From Cenococcum geophilum 1.58 (lineage: Eukaryota > Ascomycota > Dothideomycetes > Gloniales > Gloniaceae): a stretch of 64,000 bases of DNA. Below are positions 1 through 11,846 of the stretch, piece after piece. The stretch spans positions 868,001-932,000 of the forward strand of contig KV748188.1 in the NCBI GenBank assembly GCA_001692895.1, given 5' to 3'. Within the stretch, counting starts at the first letter, position 1; each line of letters starts with the position of its first letter. The notes beneath the pieces were generated by a model. That model saw only the letters and a program-made list of their open reading frames with translations. It was not told the origin of the DNA and did not search any database. Made by a program: the position numbers and the translations under genes.

Positions 1-1575
1 TCTAAGATTTATAGTAGTATTCTAGGAAGTGTTCTTAGCAGAGTAAGGAGTTTAAGTAGCAACTTCTACCATATATTATCTATAGATAGACGGTTAAATG
101 GAAAGATTAAATTAGACACTAGAATAGTATCTAAGGTATTATATTAATTATGCATAGAATAATTGGGTATCGCTATTACTAGTTATATAGTTTGCATATA
201 ATGCAACACCTTAAGAAGGAATAGGTATATTACTATTTAAGGCAAATTACGGATATAAGCTAAGAATATCGTTGTTACTATAGTAAGTAAAGAAAACGAG
301 TAGTATAGCTAAAGAAAGAATAAAGACATTAATAAATCTTTATATAGACCTTATAGAATTAGTAAAGAAAGTATAAGAAAGAATAAAAAAGTACTATAAT
401 ACTAAGAGATCTAAGGGACTAGATCTTAAGGAGGGAGATAAAGTATAGCTACTACACAAAAATTTTAAGAGTTAACGACTAAGTAAGAAGTTAGACTACG
501 TTAGACTAGGACCTTTTAAAATTACGTAGAGGATTTTATTAGTTATGTTTAAGTTAAACCTACTAGCCAAAATAAAGATCTACCCTATACAGCATATTGT
601 AATGCTAGAGCCAGTATATAGGAATATTAAGCCACCGGTTTATAAAGCAGATATATATAGAGGATAAGAAGAAGACAAATAGCAAGTTTTAAAGATTATT
701 AATTATAAGGACATTAATAACAAAATATAGTATAAGGTTAAGTGGATAGGCTACACTAAGACTACCTAGGAGCTACTAGAGAATTTAAAAAACGCTATAG
801 GAAAGGTATAGGAGTATTAAAAGAGATTAGGTTAGGCAGTATTAATAAAGAAGGATTGCTAAAGAACGAGTTATCTAAGGGGGACCTAAGAAGAGCAGTT
901 GCTAAGCTACTCGGATCTATTTCCTTCTCTATTAGAGGAGAATCTATTCTTTTATTACCTAGTTCCTATAAACCTTATTCTATAAGTTTCTACTCCTTAA
1001 AATAAACCTTTTTACGCACCTTTTTAAGACGGATTAGTTAAGCGGACGCCGCTAAACGAGATTTAAGAGCCCGTTGCTAAGTATCAGCAGCCTCCTGTTT
1101 AGCGTCCTAAGATCGGCGTAATTTAGTAAGAGTAATAGATAGTTTATTATCTAGCTGCGCAGCAGCAGATTAAATACAAGACCTTAAGATAAATTAATTA
1201 GGGAACTAGATGACTATTAAGGGTAATAGATTACGTATATTTAGTATTAGAAGTAAAGCAAACGTTATAAGATAAATAAATATTCGCTTTAGTACACTTT
1301 AAGTAAGAGGACGGTTATTGCGAAGATGGGTTCGCTAACGTAATATAAACTAACCCCTCTTTCAAACAGCAAGAATACGGAGACGGTATAATCTCACTAA
1401 GAGATAATATCGCAGCAATAGTGCGAGCACGACGAGCAGTTAAGGAAGAAGAAATTACTTTAGGTATAATAAGTAATAATATTAACCAAATTGATTAGAC
1501 GGATATTATACCTCTAGTAAATAACTTAGAGATATTTTAAATCTTTAAGGACGAAGATAAAGAGGAGGGAGATAG
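1..1575 (+). mobile_element. Ty3/gypsy chromovirus A, 3' part (integrase C-terminus, chromodomain, 3' untranslated tail), RIP-degraded
   Basis: This is the downstream end of a gypsy retrotransposon whose 5' part lies outside the window. Positions 1 to about 850 match 5314-6190 of the next element nearly base for base, covering the integrase core end, the integrase C-terminal region and a chromodomain at about 670-830 (reads like QVLKIINYKDINNKI, then YKVKWIGYTKTT, with stops in place of Trp and Gln). About 850-1575 is non-coding tail and ends in a purine tract just before the LTR at 1576. The reading frame is full of TAG and TAA where the family has TGG, CAG or CAA, the usual outcome of RIP. 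It cannot make a protein. Family assignment is firm from domain order in the sister copy; the chromodomain makes it a chromovirus. Confidence 0.85.
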
Positions 1576-2001
1576 TGTTACGGACGCTTTAAGTATAATA
1601 TTATAACTACTTAGAAAAGAGACGGAAGAAGCTAGTTGGTTAATATAGGTATGGTCTAGGATAGAGCTAATAGAACTATATAACGAGGAATAGTAACTAA
1701 GGTTATATAATGTAATCTATGTGATCTGTATAATCTATATAATCTATAATAAAGTAGATAGAGTATATGTACATTACGTATAAGAAGGATTTTATAGAAG
1801 TATAGTTGTGTATTTAAGGACCCTTAGTCCCTACCTAGATAGTTCCTTCCTTATAGTGATTCTTAGAATATAATTAGAGTTAATCTATTAGGCAACCACT
1901 CCACCAGTTATTATTACGTTGTTGACTTTTGTACTTGCATTTCCTATACACCTAGCCTATTAACGAGCCTATTGTAGTTCTTGCTATAAGGTTCCGTTAC
2001 A
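1576..2001 (+). repeat. Gypsy LTR 1, shared between elements A and B
   Basis: A 426-bp LTR that starts TGTTACGG right after a purine tract (about 1559-1575) and ends CCGTTACA, so its ends are near-perfect inverted repeats. It matches 6869-7295 along its length, and the same LTR recurs at 40117-43098 (split by an insertion) and inverted at 60847-61266. It serves as 3' LTR of element A and 5' LTR of element B; only one copy stands between the two internal regions. The start was set by the purine tract plus TG, which gives equal lengths (426 and 427) for LTR 1 and LTR 2. Confidence 0.85.
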
Positions 2002-5000
2002 CTTACTAAACTAAAATAAGAAGAGGATTTAGGGATTCTTACTAGGTTTAAGGAATAATATACTAAAGGCTGTTATAATATAGTAATAAAAAGATATTTC
2101 CTTACGGATAAGCCGTATATACTTAAGTAGCTATACTAAAAGTGGTATAGGCAACGACATAATAATAAATGGGAAGATTTCTATATATGGTTGGACGAAA
2201 AAGTTATTTAAGACTACCCGATCACAGAGAAGGCTATAACTTATATTAAAGGGGCCTTAATTATAATATTAAAGGATCTAGAGGAGCAATTAGAGGACTG
2301 GAGAAGTGAAAGGCAAATCTTAGTACCCGTGAATAAAGTTGTAACGCTTAGATTAATACGAGAAAGGTTTAAACTCTAGAATAAAGACGAGCCAAGAGTT
2401 AACCTAAGATATTAAGTATATTATATACTATTGTGGATAGTATATATAGATAATGCGTATAATATATATAGAGCACTAAAGGATAAAAATTGGAAGTATC
2501 TAATAAGAATATATTAGATGATAGATAAGGCGAAGTATTAAAACGCTAAATATATGTATAGTTGGCACCTAGTAGAAGTTCAAGAACAAGGGGACTTAAT
2601 ACTTTAACTAGAAAGATTCCTTACGGAAGAATACCTAGACGGATGACAATGGTGGGAATGTCTAGAGAATACCTATTTATGGCATATTAAAGATAAAAAA
2701 TAAACTAAGTATTGGCCTAAGTTAGACTAAGTATAAATAGGATCTAGCAGTTAATAGTTAGGAAAAGTAGAGGCCTATAGGACTAGAGGGAGCTAGTGGT
2801 AGAGCCTTAGACCCTTAAAGGAATTTAAGGACGATACCTAAATTTATAAGTTAAGTGGCAAGATTAACAGTTTGAGGTATTAATAGATAGTGGAGCAATA
2901 AGAAACCATATCTCGCTAGTAGCGGTTAAAAGAATAGGGTTACCACACAGATAGAAGGAACGTTTTTACCTATTAGTGATAATTTCAGGAGATCTAATAG
3001 CCTATAGAGGAGGTATTATTAATCTTAAAACAGGACCTATTTAGTTAACCATTAAAGGAAGATAAATCGAGATGTCTTTTAACATATTACCATTAGGAAA
3101 TAATAAGGTAGTACTAGAAATACCTTAGTTACAGAAATATAATCTAAAGATTAATTAGGTTATAGGTCAGGTCAATATTAGAGATACTTGACGCTGTAAA
3201 ATGCGATAATAAGCCAAGTTGGTATAGTATTAAGTAGGAGCAACCTATAAAGAAATGGAAAAAGGGCTAAGCCATATACTAAAAAGATACTATAAGTATA
3301 GCAAGAAACTATAGTTACCTAAAAGTGAAAAGCTGTTAGAGTATATAGTATGGGACTATAAGATAGAATTAAAACTAGGAATAAGTCTAAGGTTCTTTCC
3401 AATCTATAAGCTTACTAAAGAAGAAGGTAGAGTATTAAAAGAGTTTATCTAAGAGAACTTATAAAAGGGGTATATTAGACTATCGTAGTTATTAGCAGGA
3501 TATCTAGTACTATTTGTACTAAAAAAGAATAGTAAACTAAGGCTGTGTATTGACTATAGATAGTTAAACAGTATTACCAGGAAGGATAGGTATCCTTTAC
3601 CCTTAATTAGCGAAATTTAAGATAGGATTGGTAATGCGCAAATCTTTATAAAGATAGATCTAAAATGGGCATACTATTAGATTAGGATTAAGGAAGGCGA
3701 TAAATGGAAGACAGCCTTTAGATTAAAGGAAGGACTATATAAACTATTAGTTATGCAATTTGGGCTTATAAACGCACTAGTAACGTTCTAAAAGTGTATT
3801 AATAATGTATTAGGAGAACATTTAGATGAATTTATTATAGTATACCTTAACGATATTATTATCTACTTAATGAATGAGGAAGAGCACGGAGAATATGTTA
3901 AATAGGTTTTAAAGAGACTATAGGAAGAACAAATGCTAGTAGCAATTAAGAAATGCAAGTTCTTTATTAGGAAAACCGATTTTATTGGATTTATTATTAA
4001 ACTAGGCCAACTTAGTATAGATCTAAAGAAGATTAAGGCTATAATGAATTGGCAAGAACCAGAGAATATTACGTAATTAAGATTGTTCCTAGGGTTTTGT
4101 AATTACTGTAGAAGGTTTATAGCGCAATAGTTAAAGAATATTAAACTATTCACGCGATTAACAAAGAAAGAAGAACTATAGGTATGGGAAGAGGAACAGC
4201 GAGAACTCTTTAAGAAAGTTAAAGAGTTATTTACCTAGGAGCTAGTTCTTAAGATCTATTAACTAGGACTAGAGACGGTTGTAGAAATAGATGTATTAGA
4301 CTTTATACTAGAAGTATATTTTATATAAAGGCATCCAGACGGATAGCATCTAGTGGTATATTATAGTCGGAAGATAATACCACTAGAGTTAAACTATGAC
4401 ATCTATAATAAGAAGTTATTAGGTATAGTTGCAGCATTAAAGGAATAGAGAGCATTCTTATAAGGCACAGAAAAACTATTTATAGTTAAAACGGATTATA
4501 AGAACCTAATAGGATTCCTAATAATAAAGGAGCTTAACTAAAGATAGGTTAGATAGGCAGAGATGCTTATAGAATACTATTTTAAGATTTAGTATACTAA
4601 GGGTACAGATAATACGCGAGCCGATGCGTTAAGTTAAAAGGCTAAACTATAAAATAACGAAAAGCCATTAGGGGCTTTACTGCGAAAAGATATAGATAGA
4701 TTAATTAGGTATAATTACCTAAAGATTATAGCAACTTAAGAAGATAAGCTAGAGAAAATCTACGAGATATTAGAAAGCTTTTAGGTATAAAGAATTCTAG
4801 AAGCACAGCTAGAAGATCCATAATCAGATATATACGAAAATTAAAAAGCGAAGTATATCCTAAGAAGCATAGCGGAGTAGTTTATAGAGGACTTCTATAA
4901 GGGACTAACTTAAGGATATAACAAAGCTACGGGCTTAGTGTTAAGACTTTAGGAGGAGTATATTATTAATAGAATCTAGAGGATAGCTAAAAGGGTTACT

Positions 5001-6868
5001 AGAGAGTATCTAGATTATTAAAGGAATAAACTAACGAGGCATAAGCCGTATGGAGGGCTATAACCTATTAAAATACTAGAAAGACCATGGGAGGTTATAT
5101 TATGGGACTTTATTATTAAGTTGCTAAAATTAAGAGACCTTATTACCGGATAAGATTATAATGTAATCTTAATAATAGTAGATAAGCTTATAAAGTGGGG
5201 ATACTTTATAGTATGCACAGAAGAAATCTTAGCGGAAGATGTCGCTAGAATCTATGTTAAAGAAGTGTTTATAAGATATAGAGCACTAAGCAAAATTATA
5301 TTAGATAGAGATTTAAGATTCGTAGTAGTATTTTGGGAAGTGTTCTTAGTAAAGCAAGGAGTTTAAGCAGCAACTTCTACTATATATTATCCGTAGACAG
5401 ATAGTTAAATAGAAAGATTAAACTAGATACTAGAATAGTATCTAAGACATTATATTAATCACGTACAGAATAATTAGGTATCGCTATTACTAGTTATATA
5501 GTTTGTATACAATGCAACACCACAAGAAGGAATAGGTACGTCACTATTTAAGGCGAACTATGGATACGAGTTAAGAACATTATTATCGCCACGTTAAGTA
5601 AAGAAAATAAGTAGCAAAGCTAAGTAAAGAATAAAGACTTTAATAAATCTTTATATAGACCTTATAGAGACAGCTAAGATAGTACAGTAGAAAATGAAAA
5701 AGTACTATAATGCTAAGAGATCTAAGGGACCAGATCTTAAGGAGGGAGATAAAGTATAGCTACTATATAAAAATTTCAAAAGTCGACAACTAAGTAAGAA
5801 GTTGGACTACGTTAGACTAGGACCTTTTGAAATTATAAAGAGAATTTCACCAGTTATATTTAAGTTGAACCTACCAGCTAAAATAAAGATCTACCCTATA
5901 CAGTATATCGCGATGCTAGAGCTAGTATATAGGAATGTTAAGCTACTAGTTTATAAGGTAGACACGTATAGAGGATAGGAAGAAGATAAATAGTAAGTTT
6001 TAAAGATTGTTAGTTATAAGGACGTTAATAATAAAATATAGTATGAGGTTAAGTAAATAGGCTACACTAAGACTACCTAGGAGCTACTAGAGAATTTAAA
6101 GAATGCTATAGGAAAGGTATAGGAGTATTGGAAGAAAATAGGTTAGGCAATATTAATAAAGAAAAATTATTAAAGAATAAGTTATCTAAGGGGGACTTAG
6201 GAAGAGCGACTGCTAAACTACTTAGAGTTATTCCCCTTACTATAGGAGGAGAGTTAGTTCTCTTATTACCCAGTTCCTAAAGACCTTATTAAACGAGCTT
6301 TTACTCCTTTAAACAAACTTTTTTACGGACACGTTTTAAACGCTAAAGATAAGCATAAGCTAAACGCTGAGCTTTAAGGACACGTACGGACTCTTCTGAG
6401 GCATGCTAAACCTTAAGTAGCGCAGAGACCAGCTTACTATCAAGCTTTACAGCGGCAGATTAAATATAAAACCCTATAATAAATTACTTAGGGAACTTAA
6501 AGACTATTAAGAGTAATAGGACGCGTATATTTAGTATTAGATGTAGAACAAATATTATAGAATAAACGTATATTGGCGCGAGTGTATTTAAAATAGGAGG
6601 AAGGTTAGCGACTAGAAGGACTTATAATTGCAATATAACTTAACCCCTCTTTTGTACAACAAGAGTAAGGAATCGCTATTACTTCACCCAGTAATAGTAT
6701 TAAGGAGACGGTATAAAGGCGACGCTTAACCCAAGAAAGAGAAGAAATTACTTTAGGTATAATAAGTAATAATATTAACCAAATTAATTAAACGGATATT
6801 ATACCTCTAGTAAACAACCTAGAGATAATAGGTATCTTTAAGGACGAAGATAGAGAGGAGGGAGATAG
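2002..6868 (+). mobile_element. Ty3/gypsy chromovirus B, internal gag-pol region, RIP-inactivated
   Basis: Broken gag-pol of a chromovirus in the standard order. A gag-like stretch lies at about 2040-2700. A retroviral-type aspartic protease signature (VLIDSGAIRN) is near 2880, and reverse transcriptase spans about 3380-3990. RNase H is at about 4270-4640, integrase at about 4850-5700 and a chromodomain at about 5990-6130. The catalytic YLDD box of reverse transcriptase reads YLND at about 3845, so one metal-binding Asp is lost. Dozens of in-frame TAG/TAA replace Trp and Gln codons. Compared with the copy at 43099 onward, about 150-200 bp is missing just after the 5' LTR. The purine tract at about 6853-6868 primes the 3' LTR. 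With both LTRs the element is 5.72 kb, normal for the family. Confidence 0.9.
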
Positions 6869-7295
6869 TGTTATGGACGCTTTAAGTACAATATTATAAC
6901 TACTTAGAGAAGAGTTAGAAGAAGCTAGTTAGTTAATATAGGTATAGACCAGGATAGAACCCATGGAACTATGTAACGAGGAATAGTAAGTGAGTCATAT
7001 AATGGTTAAACGTGTTAGCTATATTAAATGTAAAAAACGTTACGTCCAATATAAATAAGACGTATATTACGTATAAGAAGGATTTCTTAGGAGTATAGTT
7101 GTGTATTTAAGGACCCTTAGTCCCTACCTAGATAGTTTCTTCTTTGTAGTAATTCTTAGAATATAATTAAAGTTAATCTATTAGGCAACCACTTTACCAG
7201 TTATTATTACGTTATTAACTACTATCTTTGCATTTCCTATACACCTAGCCCATTAACAGAACCCATTGTAGTCCCTACTACAAGGTTCCGTTACA
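6869..7295 (+). repeat. Gypsy LTR 2 (3' LTR of element B)
   Basis: A 427-bp LTR homologous to 1576-2001, starting TGTTATGG after a purine-rich tract and ending CCGTTACA at 7295. The five bases that follow, CTTAC (7296-7300), also follow LTR 1. They overlap the start of a DNA transposon inverted repeat, so the gypsy array abuts or lies inside that repeat. The differences from LTR 1 include C/T and G/A changes of the RIP type, plus a short unrelated stretch at about 6993-7060. Confidence 0.85.
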
Positions 7296-7859
7296 CTTAC
7301 CTGTTTAAACCACTTTTTTATACCCGCGTATAACACTACCTATTGCCTTATTATTATCTTATATTTAAAGCTATAGGTAACCCTGCTTAGTTAACTAAAT
7401 AGAAGTTAATTATATAAGCTCTAATTAACCTTGGCTGCAATAACTTCTATATAAAAGTTAAAACCCACATTTCTTACTCTACTCTTTAACGCTAGAGGGC
7501 GAATTTAAAGAGGTATAGCTAGATTAATCCACTAATTAGGGGAAATGGTAGGCTACTATTACTTATAGATAATGCTCTAGATATATAACGTTAGGTAATA
7601 ATATTAATATTAATTTTACTAATAAACGCGTACTAATTAGGGCCTCCTTAAATACCTTATAAATAGTCCAGACGCCTATTTTAAAGAGATACTCTAGTTT
7701 TTATACAATAAATATAATATAATAGTAGTACGAAGTATACTATTAGCTAGATTAAAGCGAAGAAAATAAAGTAGAAAGGTTATAAGGATAATTGCGCAAT
7801 AGCGTAACCTAGGCCTAAGGGATAACTGGATTATTTAAATCTGTAACTATAGACGCGAT

Positions 7860-8580
7860 TAGTTTATCTTTATTAATAAATTAGCTTATAATAAGAAGAT
7901 AATAAATAGAAAGTATAAATAGGCGCTAATTAATAAGCCTGCTAAAGGAATATCGGAATTAAAGAAATCTAAAAGATGGAGCTTACTGCCAGCGTATACC
8001 TATTAGGGCTATATACCTGGCTAGTTAATATACTAGGGCGCTATTAATAGGCTAATGTTTATTAAATAGATAAAGAATAAGGTTCTTACTTATATATAGC
8101 TTTATCCACAGCCTTATTTAGTTCTAGTAATGGATAATATATTAATCCATTATAATAAGGTATATAGTGTCTATAAAGGATAGGTGTTAATACTATTACT
8201 TACTTAAACCTAGGAAGTTTAACGCCTCTATAATACTGCTAGTGTTAGGCTTAAATATCTTCCTCCTTATTTACCCGATTTTAATTTAATTAAAGCTTCT
8301 TTTTATAACTTAAAGTAGTGGCTATATACTTATTAATTTAAAGCTAATCTATAGAATAACTTTAGTAACTTTTTAAGCTATGCGGTAGAGTAATAAGGAT
8401 TTAATAAGAGGGCAAAAGGCTATTTCTTACGGGTAGGAATTAAGAGGTAGTATAAAAAGGATAAGGTCTAGTCTTTTATAATATATCTATATAGGGTGTT
8501 TACTAATTAAGACGTTAAGTAAGACCTCTACTATAGTATTAGAACGTCGCTAATTCGTTCTAAAGTCTTCTAAGTAGTTT
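7860..8580 (+). pseudogene. Tc1/mariner-superfamily transposase relic (DDE domain)
   Basis: The + strand reads, with stops, the conserved C-terminal half of a Tc1/mariner transposase. LPAYTY is near 7985. VLVMDNILIHY at about 8121-8150 holds the second catalytic Asp in an MDNxxIH context. LPPYLPDFNLIKASF at about 8257-8300 is the family LPPYSPDFNPIE block. The third acidic residue, expected after NPI, is Lys here (GAA to AAA, a TpG-to-TpA change), so the active site is gone even apart from the stops. No intact frame remains. The superfamily is well supported; the subgroup is not determined. Confidence 0.7.
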
Positions 8581-8949
8581 ACTATATAATTAATAAGCCT
8601 ATATATTAAACCAATCCTATACAGCTTTATATAGCCTATACTACTATTAAGTAGCGCGTACTTAAGTAACTTAAAGTTATAGTCCTCCTTAATTAAAATT
8701 AACTCTACTTTAGTAAAGGCGTTAGCAATAACTAGGTAATAGCTTTATAGCTATTTAGTAAAGGCGCTAAGCTTACTATTTAATTATTTAATATTACTAT
8801 AGGTGGGGCTACTAGATAGTAGGTTTATAGGTATAGTTAGGGGTAGATAGCAATAGGTAGGCGTTTTAGAGGATAAAGCTAGAACTAATAAAGCGCTTTA
8901 TAATAACGGCACTAATAAGGATCTTATATTTGGTATAGGGTCCACTATA

Positions 8950-10180
8950 AAATAACTATTAGCAATGGTTAGTTATATAGAAGAAGGCATTGCCACCTAT
9001 ATAGTATTCTATATCTATTATAGCATCTATTAGTTCTGCTACTGTATCTAGTTTATTAAAACCGTTACCGCTACTAATTAGTCTTGCTGCGGAATAGGAT
9101 TGGCTGGTAATTATATAACTGTGGTATAAGCCTCTCCTTATTACTGCCGTTATCTTAAGGGGGAGCTTATTAATTTATTTATACTGCTAAAGTTATTTTA
9201 ACGGTGCTTATAGCTATCCAACTTTATATCTTTTTTATCTTCCTTATCCTATATATGTTTACTATACCTAATCTTTAATAGTAGTGGTAGATCTAGGAAG
9301 TTAAGCATGGCTTTCTTCTATTTAATTACTTCTAACTAGCGCGCCTAGTGGTAAGTATATAATAGGTAGTGCTTTAATTTAAATTTAAGATAGTATATAA
9401 TACTATACTTTTTGTTCTTATAGTGCTATTAAAGGTAGTAATAACGTTTAATTAGCAGGTATATATACTTGCCTTTAACTTCTATATAGTTACATCGTTT
9501 AGCAGCCTCTTTCTATATTTTAGTGGTAGTAGTTAATCTCTTCTTTTTACTAATAACTTCCTCTACTATACCTTTATAATCCTTACTAGAGGACCCTACT
9601 TCCTTACCGGCCGCTACTTTAGTTAGAAAACCTACTACTTAAAGCGCTGCCTTAATACGCGTATTAACAGCCGCATTAACAGCCGCAGCAATTTTAGTAT
9701 CTCTGGCTTTAGTAGACGCGTTAATAGCCGCAGTAGCGGTCTTATATCTAACTATAAAATTAACCTAAAAAGCCTTCCTCACGTACTTTAATTGTGTCTC
9801 TATTATTCCCTTTACTTTACGCCATTTATCTATATTATTAACTTCTTTAGGTATTATAGGATCCTTTAGACTCGATGTAATAATAGCAGTTAATTAATTA
9901 AGCTGGAAAGAATAAAGGCTATAATATTTACTAGCTTAACGCGTATTTTCGGCAATAAACTCCTAAAATTTAAAGACTCTAAATAAGACGGGTAGAATAT
10001 TGCTAGATAGCGTTGTACTATTAGCGTATACGGCTATACTTAAAAGAAAGGTTTAAGAGCCTTTAGACTGTTCTACAGCAGTAGAAGGCATTAGTATAGA
10101 TTTAACGGTAAGGTCTACTTCTTAAGGCGCTTTAGAAGTATTCTTTATAGTATTCTTAGGTGCTTTGGCTCTCCTCCTAT
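8950..10180 (-). pseudogene. Degraded open region of unknown product inside the DNA transposon
   Basis: Read on the minus strand this stretch gives a long frame broken mostly at TAG and TAA, as expected for a RIP-mutated coding region. It includes an alanine/threonine/lysine-rich part at about 9650-9830 and a lysine- and tyrosine-rich part at about 9250-9450. I do not recognise a domain. It is convergent with the transposase relic and inside the same inverted repeats, so it may be a second transposon gene or a passenger. It could also belong to an unrelated insertion. Confidence 0.35.
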
Positions 10181-10314
10181 GTGCTATAGCGCTAACTATA
10201 ATAGGTAAAAATATAGGCTTTAAATAGCTTCAAAAAATAGGCAACAGCGATATATTAGTATGGAGGATGGGTGGTGTCATACGTGGGTACAGAAAAGTGG
10301 TTCAAACAGGTGAG

Positions 10315-11846
10315 GATTCGGTAAATTTCTGTGGTTAATCATGGTTTCTGACATAAACCCATCCTTTTCCGAAGCGACTATACATATACTCTTACAAATT
10401 CGTTACTAAAATCTAAAATCTATAATATATATATTCTGCTACTAAATAGTGAATTTTTAAATTTTTTTTAAAAGGTGTAAAAATTTATTATAAACCTTTT
10501 AACACTTTTTTTCAAATTTGTATAGGAAATTGCATTTCCCCCTTCTTCTTGAACTTTATAACTTTATAACAATTTTTTATACTTTTTAAATAAAAATTTA
10601 AATAGAGAGAGTTTTAGTAAAAGTAAATTTCCATAAGATATTAGATTTTTAAGAAATATTTTTAATATCTAGTGGTAGAAAACATATACTAAATAGAGTA
10701 AGTTTTGGTGGGAAGTCGGTAGAACCTAGAGACTTTTAACAAAGGACTATAGATTTTAAACACTAAAAAGTATCGCGATTACTAGATTATATATCTATAA
10801 GTAGCTTTAGATATTTTTTAAAGCTCTTGAATTAATTATGTGACTTTTATATAGCATTTAGCAAAAAGTGTCATTTTTAGTGTGACCTCTGCACGAACAC
10901 TTTTGACGAGGTACTGTAGAAGGAGGGACGGAGGTGTATATATTGCTTACCACCACGGCTCGGGAAAATTCGCTAATTTTCGTAGAAAAAAGGGGTGGAT
11001 CTTTACTCTCATGTGTATCTAAGTATTGTGTATATAAGAACTCTTGGTCTAGTTAAGCGTAAAAAGTTAATCCCGTCCATTAAAGAAGTAGAAAAAGAGG
11101 AGCTATTATAGGACTAAACTGAAGCTAAGGTAGCCGATGAAGCTTTATCTTCGATATCTTGTTATACAATGATGATGGTGGCGTTGTGCATGCAGTGGGA
11201 GGAATAGTAGACTTTGACCATAGGCTAAATTTCATAGGCCCCCTCATTACTTCAGCTCTTGATGGCAATTTTCTTCATCATCTCTACTAATATCACACTC
11301 TGAATGCATTCATAAGCTTGTTTAGGATGCCTGTAGTGTGGCAACAACCAAACGAGTCAATCTCACGGAATCCAAAAGCCTCTAGGCTACAATTGGTTTT
11401 TGGCGCAGGAATCTATGAAAACTTCTCTCGCGCGTCCCTTGACCTCATGAGTCCAACTTGAAACTCACCACGGGCAGTATAATTCCGTTGGCCTAGATAG
11501 GATTTTCCCGTGCAATGTCACAAAGTGTTACGGCCCCCACTGCGTCTGCATTCTCTTTTGCCAATCGGGGGGCTTGAGCAGGGAAAAGCGATCGACAAGG
11601 CTGCACGGTTCTTGCTGGATAGCGCAGCTCGCCGCCGTGAGGCTGATGGCTGCCTGCATCACCCATTTTCGCCGTGACGGTTCTATGTCCTTTCTTTCAA
11701 ATTGCGTCTTTGACCCTACTTGACTCTTCACACGCTTCACCACCCTGTGAGCGCTCTGCCTGCTTCACCATTGCGGAAGTGCTACATTTATCTAGTTTCT
11801 TTTGCTACCAAACAATCCCCGCTGTTCCACCCTACGCGATTCCACC
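10315..11846. other. Left transition zone between AT-rich block and gene island
   Basis: No gene supported. Positions 10315-10890 are very AT-rich with A and T runs; from about 10,900 the composition moves to that of the gene island. Positions 11,100-11,846 look like ordinary intergenic and promoter DNA, with pyrimidine-rich stretches just before the F-box start codon. Short open frames at 11,528-12,011 are not supported by codon pattern or family similarity. Confidence 0.6.

Larger units (their letters stand above)
7296..10314 (+). mobile_element. DNA transposon with 45-nt terminal inverted repeats, Tc1/mariner-like, RIP-degraded
   Basis: Bounded by inverted repeats at 7296-7340 and 10270-10314: the left end reads CTTACCTGTTTAAACCACTT and the right end, complemented, CTCACCTGTTTGAACCACTT, with homology continuing about 25 nt further. 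The interior holds a transposase relic on + (about 7860-8580) and a second degraded open region on - (about 8950-10180). At about 3.0 kb it is longer than a one-gene Tc1/mariner element, so it either carries a passenger gene or has taken up another insertion. The left copy of the repeat carries more C-to-T changes than the right. I could not see a clean TA target duplication. Confidence 0.7.
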
